Assembly: GCA_022414725.1 (NCBI GenBank)
Contig: CM039466.1
Location: 38,323,626-38,387,625 of the forward strand
Origin: Microglena sp. YARC
Taxonomy: Eukaryota; Chlorophyta; Chlorophyceae; Chlamydomonadales; Chlamydomonadaceae
Length of the DNA: 64,000 bases
Reading direction: 5' to 3'
In this document: one piece after another, positions 52,229 through 61,871 of the stretch
How the letters are laid out: each line of letters opens with the position of its first letter
How positions within the stretch are numbered: position 1 is the stretch's first letter
Notes under the pieces: generated by a model
The model's input: only the letters and a program-made list of their open reading frames with translations
What the model was told of the DNA's origin: nothing
Databases searched by the model: none
Position numbers and translations under genes: made by a program

Positions 52229-52245
52229 TTGGCAGTGGCTTGAGA

Positions 52246-52486
52246 ATCAGTGAGCCAGTGAGCCAGTGACTTAGTGAGTCAGTGGGTCAGTGAGTCAGTG
52301 AGTTAGAGAGTCAGTGAGTCAATGAGTCAGTGAGTCAATCAGTCAGTGAGCCAGTGAGCCTGAGAGTCAGTGAGACAGTGAGTCAATCATTCAGGGAGCT
52401 AGTGAGCTAGTGAGCCAGTGAGTCAGTGAGTCATTGAGTTAGTAAGTCGGTGAGTCAATCAGTTAGGGAGTAAGTGAGTCAGTGAG
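52246..52486 (+). repeat. GTCAGTGA satellite, fourth block
   Basis: This is the start of the right copy of the 1.7 kb repeat; it abuts the truncated 5' end of the LINE. Confidence 0.9.
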
Positions 52487-53951
52487 TCTTGACTTGGAAT
52501 TAATGGGTTTTGGGTACAGGATACTATGTTTTACTAAGCTAAGTTCCGAATTCTCCGTGATTTGGGGAGAATTCGTACCAATTTGGGATGAATCCAGGTC
52601 GTAATTTGCTACATAGGCTTCGTAAAATGCTTTGGGGATGAATCCAGTTCGTAAATTGATCATAGGCTTCGTAACAGGCTATGGGGATTCTCGATCTACG
52701 AACGTCCCCTCGTAATTTGCTAATTGGGCTTCGTAAAATGCTTTAGATGATATACAAAACTTTACTAAGGGTCCTCATGACATATTACGAGGGGGGTTCG
52801 TAGATTTTCACTTTACGATACCTGTCCGAGAATTAGCAAGTTCGTAAAATGCTGTTTTATTCATAGTGATACCACTGCTGCGCTGAGCAACTTTGTGTTC
52901 CATCGTTGCTTACAGCTGCGAAGGTAACCTCATTCTTTATGCATGCTTGCTGAAGCAGCCGAGCACACTACAGAGTACCGCACTCAGCAATTCACTGTCA
53001 TGAATACCTATAGCCTAACTGCCTGACTCATGTCTTGGCAATTCAGTGTGTGTTGCTGCAGCACTCTACATCCACAACACCCCAGCACTGCAAAAACAAA
53101 CATCTGTTTGTTTTTACTGTTTTTCTTGCAGATGTGTATGTACTATTTGGTCACTTTAGAGTTTATGTACCACCTGTATTTTAATAACAAATGAAACATC
53201 CACGTGTTGTGTGCGTGAGTGCTAAGTTATTACATGTCGGTTGGTGGGTTTTGTTTGGAGCTCATTCATTTCACATACACACATGATTCCCATGCAAGCT
53301 TCACCTTGTTGACCCGCATTCATTTCACATACTCACATGATTCACATGCAAGCTTCACCTTTCCGACCCTTTCCCTGAAGTACATGATGTGCAGTCTTTG
53401 GGTCTACTGCCCCTTTCATGACCATCAGTGACGTACAACTCCAATCGTGTGAAGATGGTGAATGGGTGCGCAGTCATATTAGACTGTTGAGCGGGATACT
53501 TATGGTTGATTTTGCCTTCATCTTTAGTGATAACTACCGCTTATGTAGTTCAAGTAGGAATATTGAGTGGTTTGGATTCACCGAATTATGGCAAGATTGA
53601 ACACCACATTTTGGTAAGACGGTCCAAGAGTGGTGCCTACGAGGTCTGAATAACAATTTACCCTCTCATTGTCCTGAATGTCATTTGTTGAGGTCACTGG
53701 AGTTGGATAGATTTGGACTACGTGTAGGCGTGGAGTAGGTAGATGTGGAGGCAGATGTGAAGTGAGGTGCCATTTTGAACTTCACCGAACTGCGCTGTGC
53801 TGCACTGAACTGCCTTTTTCCCCTCCATACATGAACATGTACATAGGATAAATCAAACATTGATCTTGGAAGTATCGGTGTGGCCCCTGAGGATGTCATC
53901 CCATACTTTCTTGCTTTTCTAATTAATACTTATTTTCAGTATGAAAACTAT
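52248..53951 (+). repeat. 1.7 kb direct repeat, right copy
   Basis: See the left copy at 41748-43450. Differences I can read include G/A near 52543, C/A near 52887, an extra T near 53125, and three substitutions near 53467, 53631 and 53783. Beyond CAGTATGAAAA this copy continues into unrelated DNA. Confidence 0.92.
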
Positions 53952-54221
53952 ACGTGTAAATACACAGTTCTTGGCAATTGCAATTCGCAAAAGCATCTCA
54001 CTGCACTTCGTTCACCTTGGAACTCCCTTGGCATGGATAACTTTTACATATATTTCAACGTTCAAAACAAATGTAACAATTTTAGACAACTGAACTACAT
54101 TCGAAGAAGCCATCGCTTATCGTACACCACCCCGGGGCCGACCTCCAGGGGACCCGTCAGGGCCCCCTACTATTTAGTAGTTAAGCTACTTGTCTTGCCC
54201 GTTGAGATCGGGCCATCCCAA
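53952..54221. other. Unassigned stretch
   Basis: No recognised gene; an open frame at 53880-54224 has no motif. Confidence 0.35.
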
Positions 54222-54385
54222 TAGGCCACAAATTGCACTCAACTTTGATAAGCTTGTATAGCTCTCACTAAACCGGACAATCCATGTGCCTAACAGAGGC
54301 GGAGAGGCCCCAATGCAAATATAGCTGAATACCTGGGTCACCTACATCTAATCAGCTTGGGAATAGTTTAGTAGTTGGCTAACAA
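54222..54385 (+). repeat. Dispersed segment, MITE-free relative of 28018-28385
   Basis: AGGCCACAAATTGCACTC through GGGTCACCTACATCTAATC matches the 28 kb copy, but no MITE is present at CTTGTATAGCTCTC. Confidence 0.7.
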
Positions 54386-54690
54386 ATTGCAAGAGTCTTG
54401 GACCACTTTTGCCGATTAGTTTTTGCCATGCATTTTCTTGAGGCCTTTTACAAAAAACAAAAGTTTGTGTCGACTTTTACTTGCTGTTTCATGCTGCGTG
54501 TACGGTAGGCTGCTTGCCGCCATATTTGGTAAGAACAACGCTTATCAAGTATCTTCCATTTGACACGAGCTTGGCCTTGGGTTCATTGCTTTATGTGAAA
54601 GACGGAGTAGCGTAGACTGATAACATATGAGAAGAGCTACTAAGGTAATAGCAAACTGCAATGGATAAGAGAGCATCAGCCCTATGGGTG
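54386..54690. other. Unassigned stretch
   Basis: Nothing recognised. Confidence 0.35.
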
Positions 54691-55010
54691 CTAATAAGGC
54701 ACTACACAGTCCAGGTTTGGACGTGCCTGGACACTTTGGCCCAAACCTGGACTAGAATTCCCAAACCTGGACGTGCCTGGACACTTTTTTCTTTTTTTTC
54801 TCCTTCCAGGTTTGAGTCAAAGGGTCCAGGTTTGGGTCAAAGGGTCCAGGTTTGGGTCAAAGGGTTTGGGTTAAAGGGTCCAGTTTTGGGTCAAAGGGTC
54901 CTGGTTTGGGTCAAAGGGTCGAGGTTTGGGTCAACAGGTCCAGGTTTGGGTCACAGGGTCCAGGCGCGTCTAGGTTAAACCTGGGCGCGTACAGGTGAAA
55001 CCTGGACCCC
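54691..55010 (+). repeat. Minisatellite, about 20 bp unit
   Basis: GGTCCAGGTTTGGGTCAAAG repeats about eight times; flanking CCTGGACGTGCCTGGACAC copies are related. Confidence 0.85.
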
Positions 55011-55407
55011 CTAGGCTCCTTCTTCGCGGTCAGAAACCTCTCCTCCCGAGACCGGTGTTCACCCTATTTTCGTGATTTCGCATGCGGTGAGTGGATAAGA
55101 GTGACACGCTGGCGAAGTTAAAATGGACGTTTCTGTACTCCACAAGTTGCCGTGCGACAGGTGGCAACCGAAACGAGTTAGTTACGAGACCGTTAGCTGA
55201 CGTGTTAGGCTTCATCACGGTCAGATGGATGGATGGATGGATAGTTGAACGGACAAATGGGTAACATTGGGAGCTCCCGCCCCCCAGAAGGGGGGGCTCC
55301 GCCAAAAAACGCGCCTATACCGCTGCTACCGTGGCTTTGGCCATTAGCGCACTGTTATCGCGCAGGTCGTAAGGATGTTGCAGCTCACGGACGCAAAAAA
55401 GACAGTT

Positions 55408-55476
55408 GTGCCAACCAAATCGAGCCCGGGTCTCCGCTGCCACACAGCGGTGTACTAACCACTACACCAGTTGCAC
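55408..55476 (-). tRNA. Degenerate tRNA-His(GUG)-like sequence
   Basis: On the minus strand, TGGTGTAGTGGTTAGTACACC (A-box-like, trimmed) is followed by an anticodon arm CCGCT-GTGTGGC-AGCGG with GTG anticodon. The T arm (GGGCTCGATTTGG) and acceptor stem are mispaired. It is probably a pseudogene or the head of an inactive SINE. Confidence 0.45.
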
Positions 55477-55574
55477 ATCATATCAAATGTGAGCTCGAGA
55501 GCGAGAGAGACGGGGTTTGTTACATAAACTCAGCAAACCCCTGCCGAGACTGGACAGCAGCACAGCCTGCCGAC

Positions 55575-55840
55575 CATCCAATTTTATAACACGGAAGCAC
55601 GAGTTTTTTTTTTGCCGGAAGACGGCGGGTGGTTTCCCGAGTCCGACTTTAAGGCGGTGTTGTTTCACTACTAGGACATGAGACCCTTGTAATCTTTCTT
55701 TGCGGTATGGTCTAGACCCGGTTAGTAAGGAGTCGGTGACCGGAGCTCGAGCCCCGCTGCCGGAGGACGGCGGGTGGTTTCTGGAGTCCGACTTTAGAGC
55801 GGTGTTATTTCACTGCTAGGACATGAGCCCCTTGTAATCT
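55575..55840 (+). repeat. Two-copy repeat, about 150 bp unit
   Basis: GACGGCGGGTGGTTTC, CGACTTTA and AGGACATGAG-CCCTTGTAATC occur twice, near 55618 and 55764. Confidence 0.75.
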
Positions 55841-55954
55841 TTTTTTGAAAACCTGGAGGTTACCTCCTGGACCAGGTTCTGAGGTGTATGTTGCCCAAAT
55901 CCTCACTGTTATAAAACTGCCCAGCTGCCCCGGCGCTGTTCAGTCTCGGCATTG

Positions 55955-56022
55955 ATTACATTACATTACATTACATTACATTACATTACATTACATTACA
56001 TTACATTACATTACATTACATG
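55955..56022 (+). repeat. TTACA pentamer microsatellite
   Basis: About 13 copies of TTACA. Confidence 0.95.
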
Positions 56023-56780
56023 TTAAAGTCTACTTGACACCGCGAGGGTATATGAGACTCTGTGCTTTAAACAAAAAGAAAAAGCACCCAGAAAGCAAAA
56101 AACCCCATTACATCAGGGGTGTGTCGAGGACAAACAAACCAAGCTCCCAACCACCGTTTGGGTGGCGTAGGTATCAAACCCCCTAGAGCCGGACCCAGAT
56201 CTCAACCACTTACAGTGGCGGAGGTAAGAAGCTAACAAATGAGAAGTCACAAGAAGAAAAGAAAAAATATGATTATTGCTGAGTATGTAACAATATCCTC
56301 TCTCTAAAAAAACTCTTTCCAGCAGCTCCCTTTCTCGTCTCCCTTTTCTGCCGTGTTGGCTTCGTGCCAATTCAAGGAGCCCGGGTCCGTCTTCGAGGAG
56401 TTAAATCGGCCTGAGGTGTGATGGAGAGTTGGAGACCTATTTATTCGACCTGCCTCTTTCGAGCTATGGACGTGAGGGCCGTATGGACGCGAGGGCCGTA
56501 GAGCTCGTCCCTCGCTGTTCGTTTCCTCCTTGATCCTTGATGGAGGGCTGCATGGTGCGGGAAGTCGAGGACTATTCGCGTTGCCGAACCCAAACCGCAT
56601 TACATGAGAAGCAGATGCAGAACTGATGCGGAACAGATGCGAAAAGTCTTGGAATTTTTAGACTTCCCGCATGCCGAACACAATTCGGAATGAATGCGGA
56701 GTGCATGCGAGTCTACTATGCCACGCCATAAAATGACTATCGCATTGCGTAATACCGTTCCACATTTCGGCCACTTCCCC
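56023..56780. other. Unassigned stretch
   Basis: No gene recognised; short GGACGYGAGGGCCGTA duplication near 56468-56500. Confidence 0.35.
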
Positions 56781-57060
56781 TGGGGACGTTCAGTCCAGGG
56801 TTGTTCAGAACGCTACGTCCTGCGTCTCAGGCGCAACGTCGAAGGGTCAGTTGCGTCACAGAGATGTTGAGTCAGAGGGTTGGTTGCGTCGCAGGACGCA
56901 GGCTCTATGGGTTGGTTGCGGGTCGGTTGCGTCACAGGATGCAGGCTATGCTGTTTCGGTCGCTTCTCAGGACGCAGGCGATGCAGGCTATGGAATTGGT
57001 TGCGTCTCAGGACGCAGGCTGTAAAATAGGTAGCGTCTCAGAACGCAGAGCTGGGGGTCC
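56781..57060 (+). repeat. Irregular repeats of GGTTGCGTCWCAGGACGCAGGC
   Basis: Six to eight irregular copies built from GTTGCGTC and CAGGACGCAGGCTATG, each a small GCGTC/GACGC palindrome. Confidence 0.7.
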
Positions 57061-57979
57061 TCCTGAACAACCCTGGTTCGGTCCCCTCTCCTTTTTGCCC
57101 CCCCACTTTTCTCAAGTCCAGCTATGCTCATATTGTTGGTGTTGTCGCGCTATTAGGACTCATGCTTGCTGCCTCTGGTTTCCGGGGATTGGGCACTCCT
57201 GCTAGGCAGTGCTCTACTGCTCTGCCCTTGGCATCCCAAGTTTCTCCGTGTTTCCCCTCTTGAATGTCGTCTGCTTGGCCGTGCCGTTTGCCCCAGTCTG
57301 GATTTCTAGCTGGTTGACTTTAGGCGGGCAAACAGGCCTTGGTGCTGTAATTGATACCTGGGAGTACGGGCCCAATACCGGATATCTGGCTGAAGTGATA
57401 CCCTATGGATTTCTGGATGGCTGCCTTCTGACCTGGCCGGTGACGACATCCTTCAGTGGACACTGAAGCGCCTTTGGATATTGAATTGTAGAGCCTTTCA
57501 AGCAAGGCTATGTAGCAAGTTGGTCGTGTTCGTTGGCACATGTACTTCGAGCAGATGCGGGTGGGTGGGTGTGGGTCTGGGTGCAGGGGGGCGCCATTGC
57601 ACTAATCGATACGGTTGGTTTTTAGCCAGACCTTAACTTCTGGTTTTTTCGACCAAACACCGGTTAAAGTGTTGGCTGCATATTGGGTATATATATGCTC
57701 ATGGCTATAGCCAACAGGTCTGCCCTATATGGTGGATTCCTTAGTCCCAGACGTTAGTGTTGGCTTGCTGAGTCTTGTTACCTTGGTTTTGTGGACACTC
57801 AGTGTTTAGTCTGGATTCTCCCTTTTCTCCTTGGGGTGCTTTTAGTTTATATCCTAGGCATCCCTCCCCTTTCCGCCTCTAGCTTGCTTCCTCATTTGGA
57901 CTTGGACTGGTTTGCTTTCCAGGTTTATGGGGGTGCCTTAAAAACCCTCGTGCTTCCTGTTAAAAAATTGGATGGTCGC
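57061..57979. other. Unassigned stretch
   Basis: No gene recognised; open frames at 57209-57466 and 57791-58015 are without motifs. Confidence 0.35.
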
Positions 57980-58159
57980 AGGGTACTACTAAGCGGTGCC
58001 GCGCTGCCTTTTTGAGCCCCTCTGCGCATTTCGCGCAGTTTTTTCAACCCCCTGTGGGCGCAGCGCGCAGATATTGCGCTTTTTGCACTAAAAAGCGCTG
58101 ACCAATTTGACGTTTGTGCGCTTTAAGCGCTGACAAATTTGGCAAGAAGTAGTACCCTG
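57980..58159. mobile_element. hAT-like MITE
   Basis: The ends are CAGGGTACTACT and AGTAGTACCCTG and the interior is nearly identical to the copy at 28070. The 8 bp duplications GATGGTCG and GATGGTTG differ by one base. Confidence 0.88.
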
Positions 58160-58204
58160 GATGGTTGGCAGGCGGTGCTGCTTCCCTGTCTCGGCAGGGA
58201 TTTG

Positions 58205-58350
58205 CTGAGTTTATGTAACGAATGACGTAACGAATCCTGAATGACGTCATGAATCCTGAATGGCGTAATGAATCCTGAATGACGTAATGCATCCTGAATG
58301 ATGTAACGAATGACGTAACGAGTTTATGTAACGAATGATGTAACGAATCC
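58205..58350 (+). repeat. Minisatellite GAATGACGTAACGAATCCT
   Basis: About seven irregular copies of GAATCCTGAATGACGTAA-type units. Confidence 0.75.
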
Positions 58351-58631
58351 TCTCTTCTATAGTGACCGCAAATACTGCGATACTTGTAGGGTCAATATAT
58401 TACAGGAGATATAAAGATATTCGCAATGGGAAGTTGCGAGCTAGAAGAGAGATGGTAGTGGGAGTACAACTACTACTGCTACTGTCGTGCACACAGCGGC
58501 AGGTGGCTTCGCTATTGCCAGCCTAGCGGTCCGGAGTCCTGTGAGGACTCAGGCCGAGAGCGCACTTGGGCACTCTTAGTATGATGTATGTATGTATGTA
58601 TGTATGTATGTATGTATGTATGTACGTATGT
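58351..58631. other. Unassigned stretch ending in TATG microsatellite
   Basis: A TATG run at about 58583-58632 forms the tail side of the dispersed repeat that follows. Confidence 0.6.
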
Positions 58632-58790
58632 ATGTTACAGTCCAGGGGAAGGCCGAATAGGCTAAAGGGACTTGCCCAACCGTATAGGAAGGGCTTAAAA
58701 AGAAAAGGCAATGATGAACTGAACCCCAAACAATCGTTTAACCGACGGGGGTCCTGAGTTCGTGATACAGTGATAATTTAATTCTGCAAT
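58632..58790 (-). repeat. Dispersed repeat ending CCCCTGGACTGTAACA, minus-strand copy
   Basis: Plus strand: ACAGTCCAGGGGAAGGCC, GCTAAAGGGACTTGCCC, GATGAACTGAACCCC, GACGGGGGTCCTGAG. The tail side is a TATG microsatellite. Confidence 0.7.
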
Positions 58791-59134
58791 ATTATTAGAT
58801 CATCATCTCTTCTGGGATGATAATTTGATTGTGCGATTATTATCGCATGTTTTTGTAAATTGAACTAAGTATATCCATCCTTCAAAGGAATCGGGATTCA
58901 TGACCAGCTTCATACTGATGTTTTTATCCACCAATATATATATAAGATATACATCGACAGGCCAGTGTTGGCCCAAAGACAAGCACGCTCCGCAAAATCC
59001 GGGAGGGGTCTTCTAACAAATCACCAGAAAAAAATGTTGCAGCCAGCAAGCATTATTATCAGCACTAATTCCATATTATATATAATAGCGGAGTAGTTGT
59101 TCTCCTTCTCTATGCGACGCCTTATCCTGTTTCG
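58791..59134. other. Unassigned stretch
   Basis: Nothing recognised. Confidence 0.35.
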
Positions 59135-59322
59135 ATGAATGGCTGAATGGCAGAGCTGGTTTAAACAAGAAAGTGCGGGTTTCGAATTATTACGAGTGCC
59201 CTTTCGTGTCCGCGGTCGCTGTCAACCGCCATGGTAGCTTTGTCCAAGTAGCAGCCCGTTATTTACTGCCAGAAGACTGTGCTCCCTTAATACAACGCCC
59301 CACCAGGCATCATCATTACTTT
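59135..59322 (+). mobile_element. tRNA-derived SINE, second subfamily, abutting the P450 stop codon
   Basis: The head is degenerate (AATGGCTGAATGGCAGAGC, GGTTTCGAATTATT). The body has AAGTAGCAGCCCG like the copy at 13462, and the tail is CCACCAGGCATCATCATTAC. It is convergent with the P450 gene, and its last bases overlap the P450 TAA. Confidence 0.7.
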
Positions 59323-61412
59323 ATGCGACGTTTGCAAGGTTGGGCTCGGTAGAGGTCGTAGACGAAGTAATGCGCTTTGTTACCTTCACCATCAACCCAT
59401 TGGCAGTGTGGATGGTTGCGCCTGTTGCCATGCCAACCTAAGGTGCAAGGGTGTGGGTGTTGGTGTTGGAATTGGTGTACTATTGTCGGTGTTGGTGAAG
59501 TGTATTGGACCATCAGCCCATTGGCAGTGTGGATGGTTGCGCCTGCTGCTATGCTAACCTAAGGTGCAAGGGTGTTGGTGTTGGAGCTGGTGTTGGTGTT
59601 GGTGTTGGTGAAGTGTAGTGTACTATCAGCCCATTGGTAGTGTGGATGATTACGCCTGTTGCCATGCCAATTGAAGGTGCAAGGGTGTTGGTGTTGGAGC
59701 TGGTGTTGGTGTTGGTGAAGTGTAGTGTACTATCAGCCCATTGGTAGTGTGGATGATTATGCCTGTTGCCATGCCAATTTAAGGTGCAAGGGTGTTGGTG
59801 TTGGTGCTGTTTAGTGTTGCTGGTGTTGGTGAAGTGTTGAGTACCATCAGCCCATTGGCAGTGTGGATGGTTGCGCCTGCTGCCATGCCAACCTAAGGTG
59901 CAAGGGTGTTGGTGCAAGGCAGTTGGTGTTGGTGTTTGTGTTTGTGCTCGTGTAGTGTTGTTGGTGTTGGTGAAGTGTAGTGTTCCATCAACCCATTGGC
60001 AGTGTGGATGGTTGCGCCTGTTGCCATGCCAACCTACGGTGCAAGGGTGTTGGCGTTTGTGTTTGTGTTGGTGCTGGTGTAGTGTTGTTGGTGTTGGTGA
60101 AGTGTAGTGTTCCATCAGCCCATTGGCAGTGCAGATGGTTGCGCCTTTTGCCATGCAAATTGAAGGTGCAAGGGTGTTGGTGTTGGTGCTGGTGCAGTGC
60201 TGTTGGTGTAGTGTTGGTGGTGTTGGTGAAGTGTAGTGTTCCATCAGCCCATTGGCAGTGTGGATGCTTGCGCCTGTTGCCATGCCAACCTTAGGCGCAA
60301 GGGTGTGGGTGTAGTGTTGTTGGTGTTGGTGAAGTGTAGTGTCGTGTTCCATCAGCCCATTGGCAGTGTAGATGGTTGCGCCTGTTGCCATGCCAACCTA
60401 AGGTGCAAGGGTGTTGGTGTAGTGTTGTTGGTGTTGGTGAAGTGTAGTGTTCCATCAGCCCATTGGCAGTGTGGACAGTACTGTGTAGTGTTGTTGGTGC
60501 TGATGTAGTGTTGTTGGTGTTGGCGCTAGAGTTGGTGCAGTGTTGTTGGTGCTCATGCCCTCCCGCACCACCCGATCTTTGCCACCAGCTCCGGAGTCCC
60601 TGGAAAATAGAAAGTGCACCGCCTCATAAGCACGGCCAATGCGATGGTAGCTTTAAACAAAGCAAACTGGTCACTAATGCTTTTCCTCCACCCCAACCCC
60701 CACCCACAAGCACGCACCCCCATGCCCACCCCCACCCCCACACCCACAAAACACACACATGCACGCACACACCACCACACCACCTGATCATCCACACCTG
60801 CTCTGGAGTCCCTGAAAATTCGAAAGTGTAGCGCCGCATGAGCATGGCCAATGCGATGGTAGCCTCGAACAAAGCAAACTGGTCACCAATGCACTTCCTG
60901 GCCCCTCCCCCAAAGGGGATGAATGCAAAGTCTGACGATACCTCGTTAGGATAGAGGGCAGAGCCACCAGCAGCGGGGTTATAACCTGGTGTGGGTGAGG
61001 GGTGCAGGTTGTGTCAGATGAAGGGCGGAGGGAGTAAGGGTTGGAGGGGTTAAGGGCGTGGAGGGTGCGAGGGGATAAAGGCAAAGTCTCGAGATACTTG
61101 TTAGGATAGAGGGCAGAGCCCCCAGCAGCGGGGTTATAACCTGGTGTGGGTGAGGGGGAGAGGGTGTGTCGGAAGAGGGGTGGAGGGGGCAAGGGGCGTA
61201 AGGGTGTGAGGGGATGAAGGCAAAGTCTGAAGATACCTCGATAAGATAGAGGGCAGAGCCACTAGCAGCAGGGTTATAACTTATAAGAGAGGGTGTGTCG
61301 GATGAGGGGTGGAGGGGGTAAGAGGTCAAGAGGTTGAAGGTGCGATGGTGCGAGGGGATGAAGGAGAAACCTGAAGAGACATATAGTACTATAAACATCT
61401 ATCTATCTATCA

Positions 61413-61460
<48 letters not shown>

Positions 61461-61800
61461 ATCTATGTCCATATCTGTATCTTTATCTATATCTATATGT
61501 GTGTATGTAGCCAGGCAGCATGATAAGAAGTTTAAAAACTATTTTGCAGGCTTGCTATTTTGTATTTATTTTTATTTATGTAGCCAGGCTGTGCTACTCC
61601 AACATACGGTAATGTCCTGACGAGTCAGGCAGTACATTGGATTATGGACAGCCTGGCAAGCTCAACCGCATGAAACATGCAGCTGGTGCGTGGTCACTTT
61701 GGGTTGACATACTAATTGCCACAACACGGAGGGTCCTTGAGGGGAGTTGTGGCAATACTCTACGCAACCCTTAGCCTATTTGGCTACCCCTGGACTGCAA

Positions 61801-61871
<71 letters not shown>

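Larger units (their letters stand above)
43450..52240 (-). mobile_element. Dualen/RandI-like non-LTR retrotransposon, 5'-truncated
   Basis: In transcription order: two cysteine-protease-like domains with a PIP-box-like motif, AP endonuclease (APE), reverse transcriptase, RNase H, a CCHC zinc motif, a restriction-like endonuclease (REL) and a 3' tail ending GGCGTTATCATTTTTT. Having both APE and REL with RNase H and a protease is the defining set of Dualen from Chlamydomonas. The 5' end is cut inside the first protease copy. Breaks seen are a C-run frameshift and others in the APE region, a frameshift near 45915, and a TAG at 43896-43898, so this copy is not expected to be autonomous. Confidence 0.9.

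Noticed and set aside
59549..60391. 280-codon minus-strand open frame
   Set aside because: It is made of the P450 acceptor-shard array and spacer; different units are read in different frames and it lacks any P450 core.
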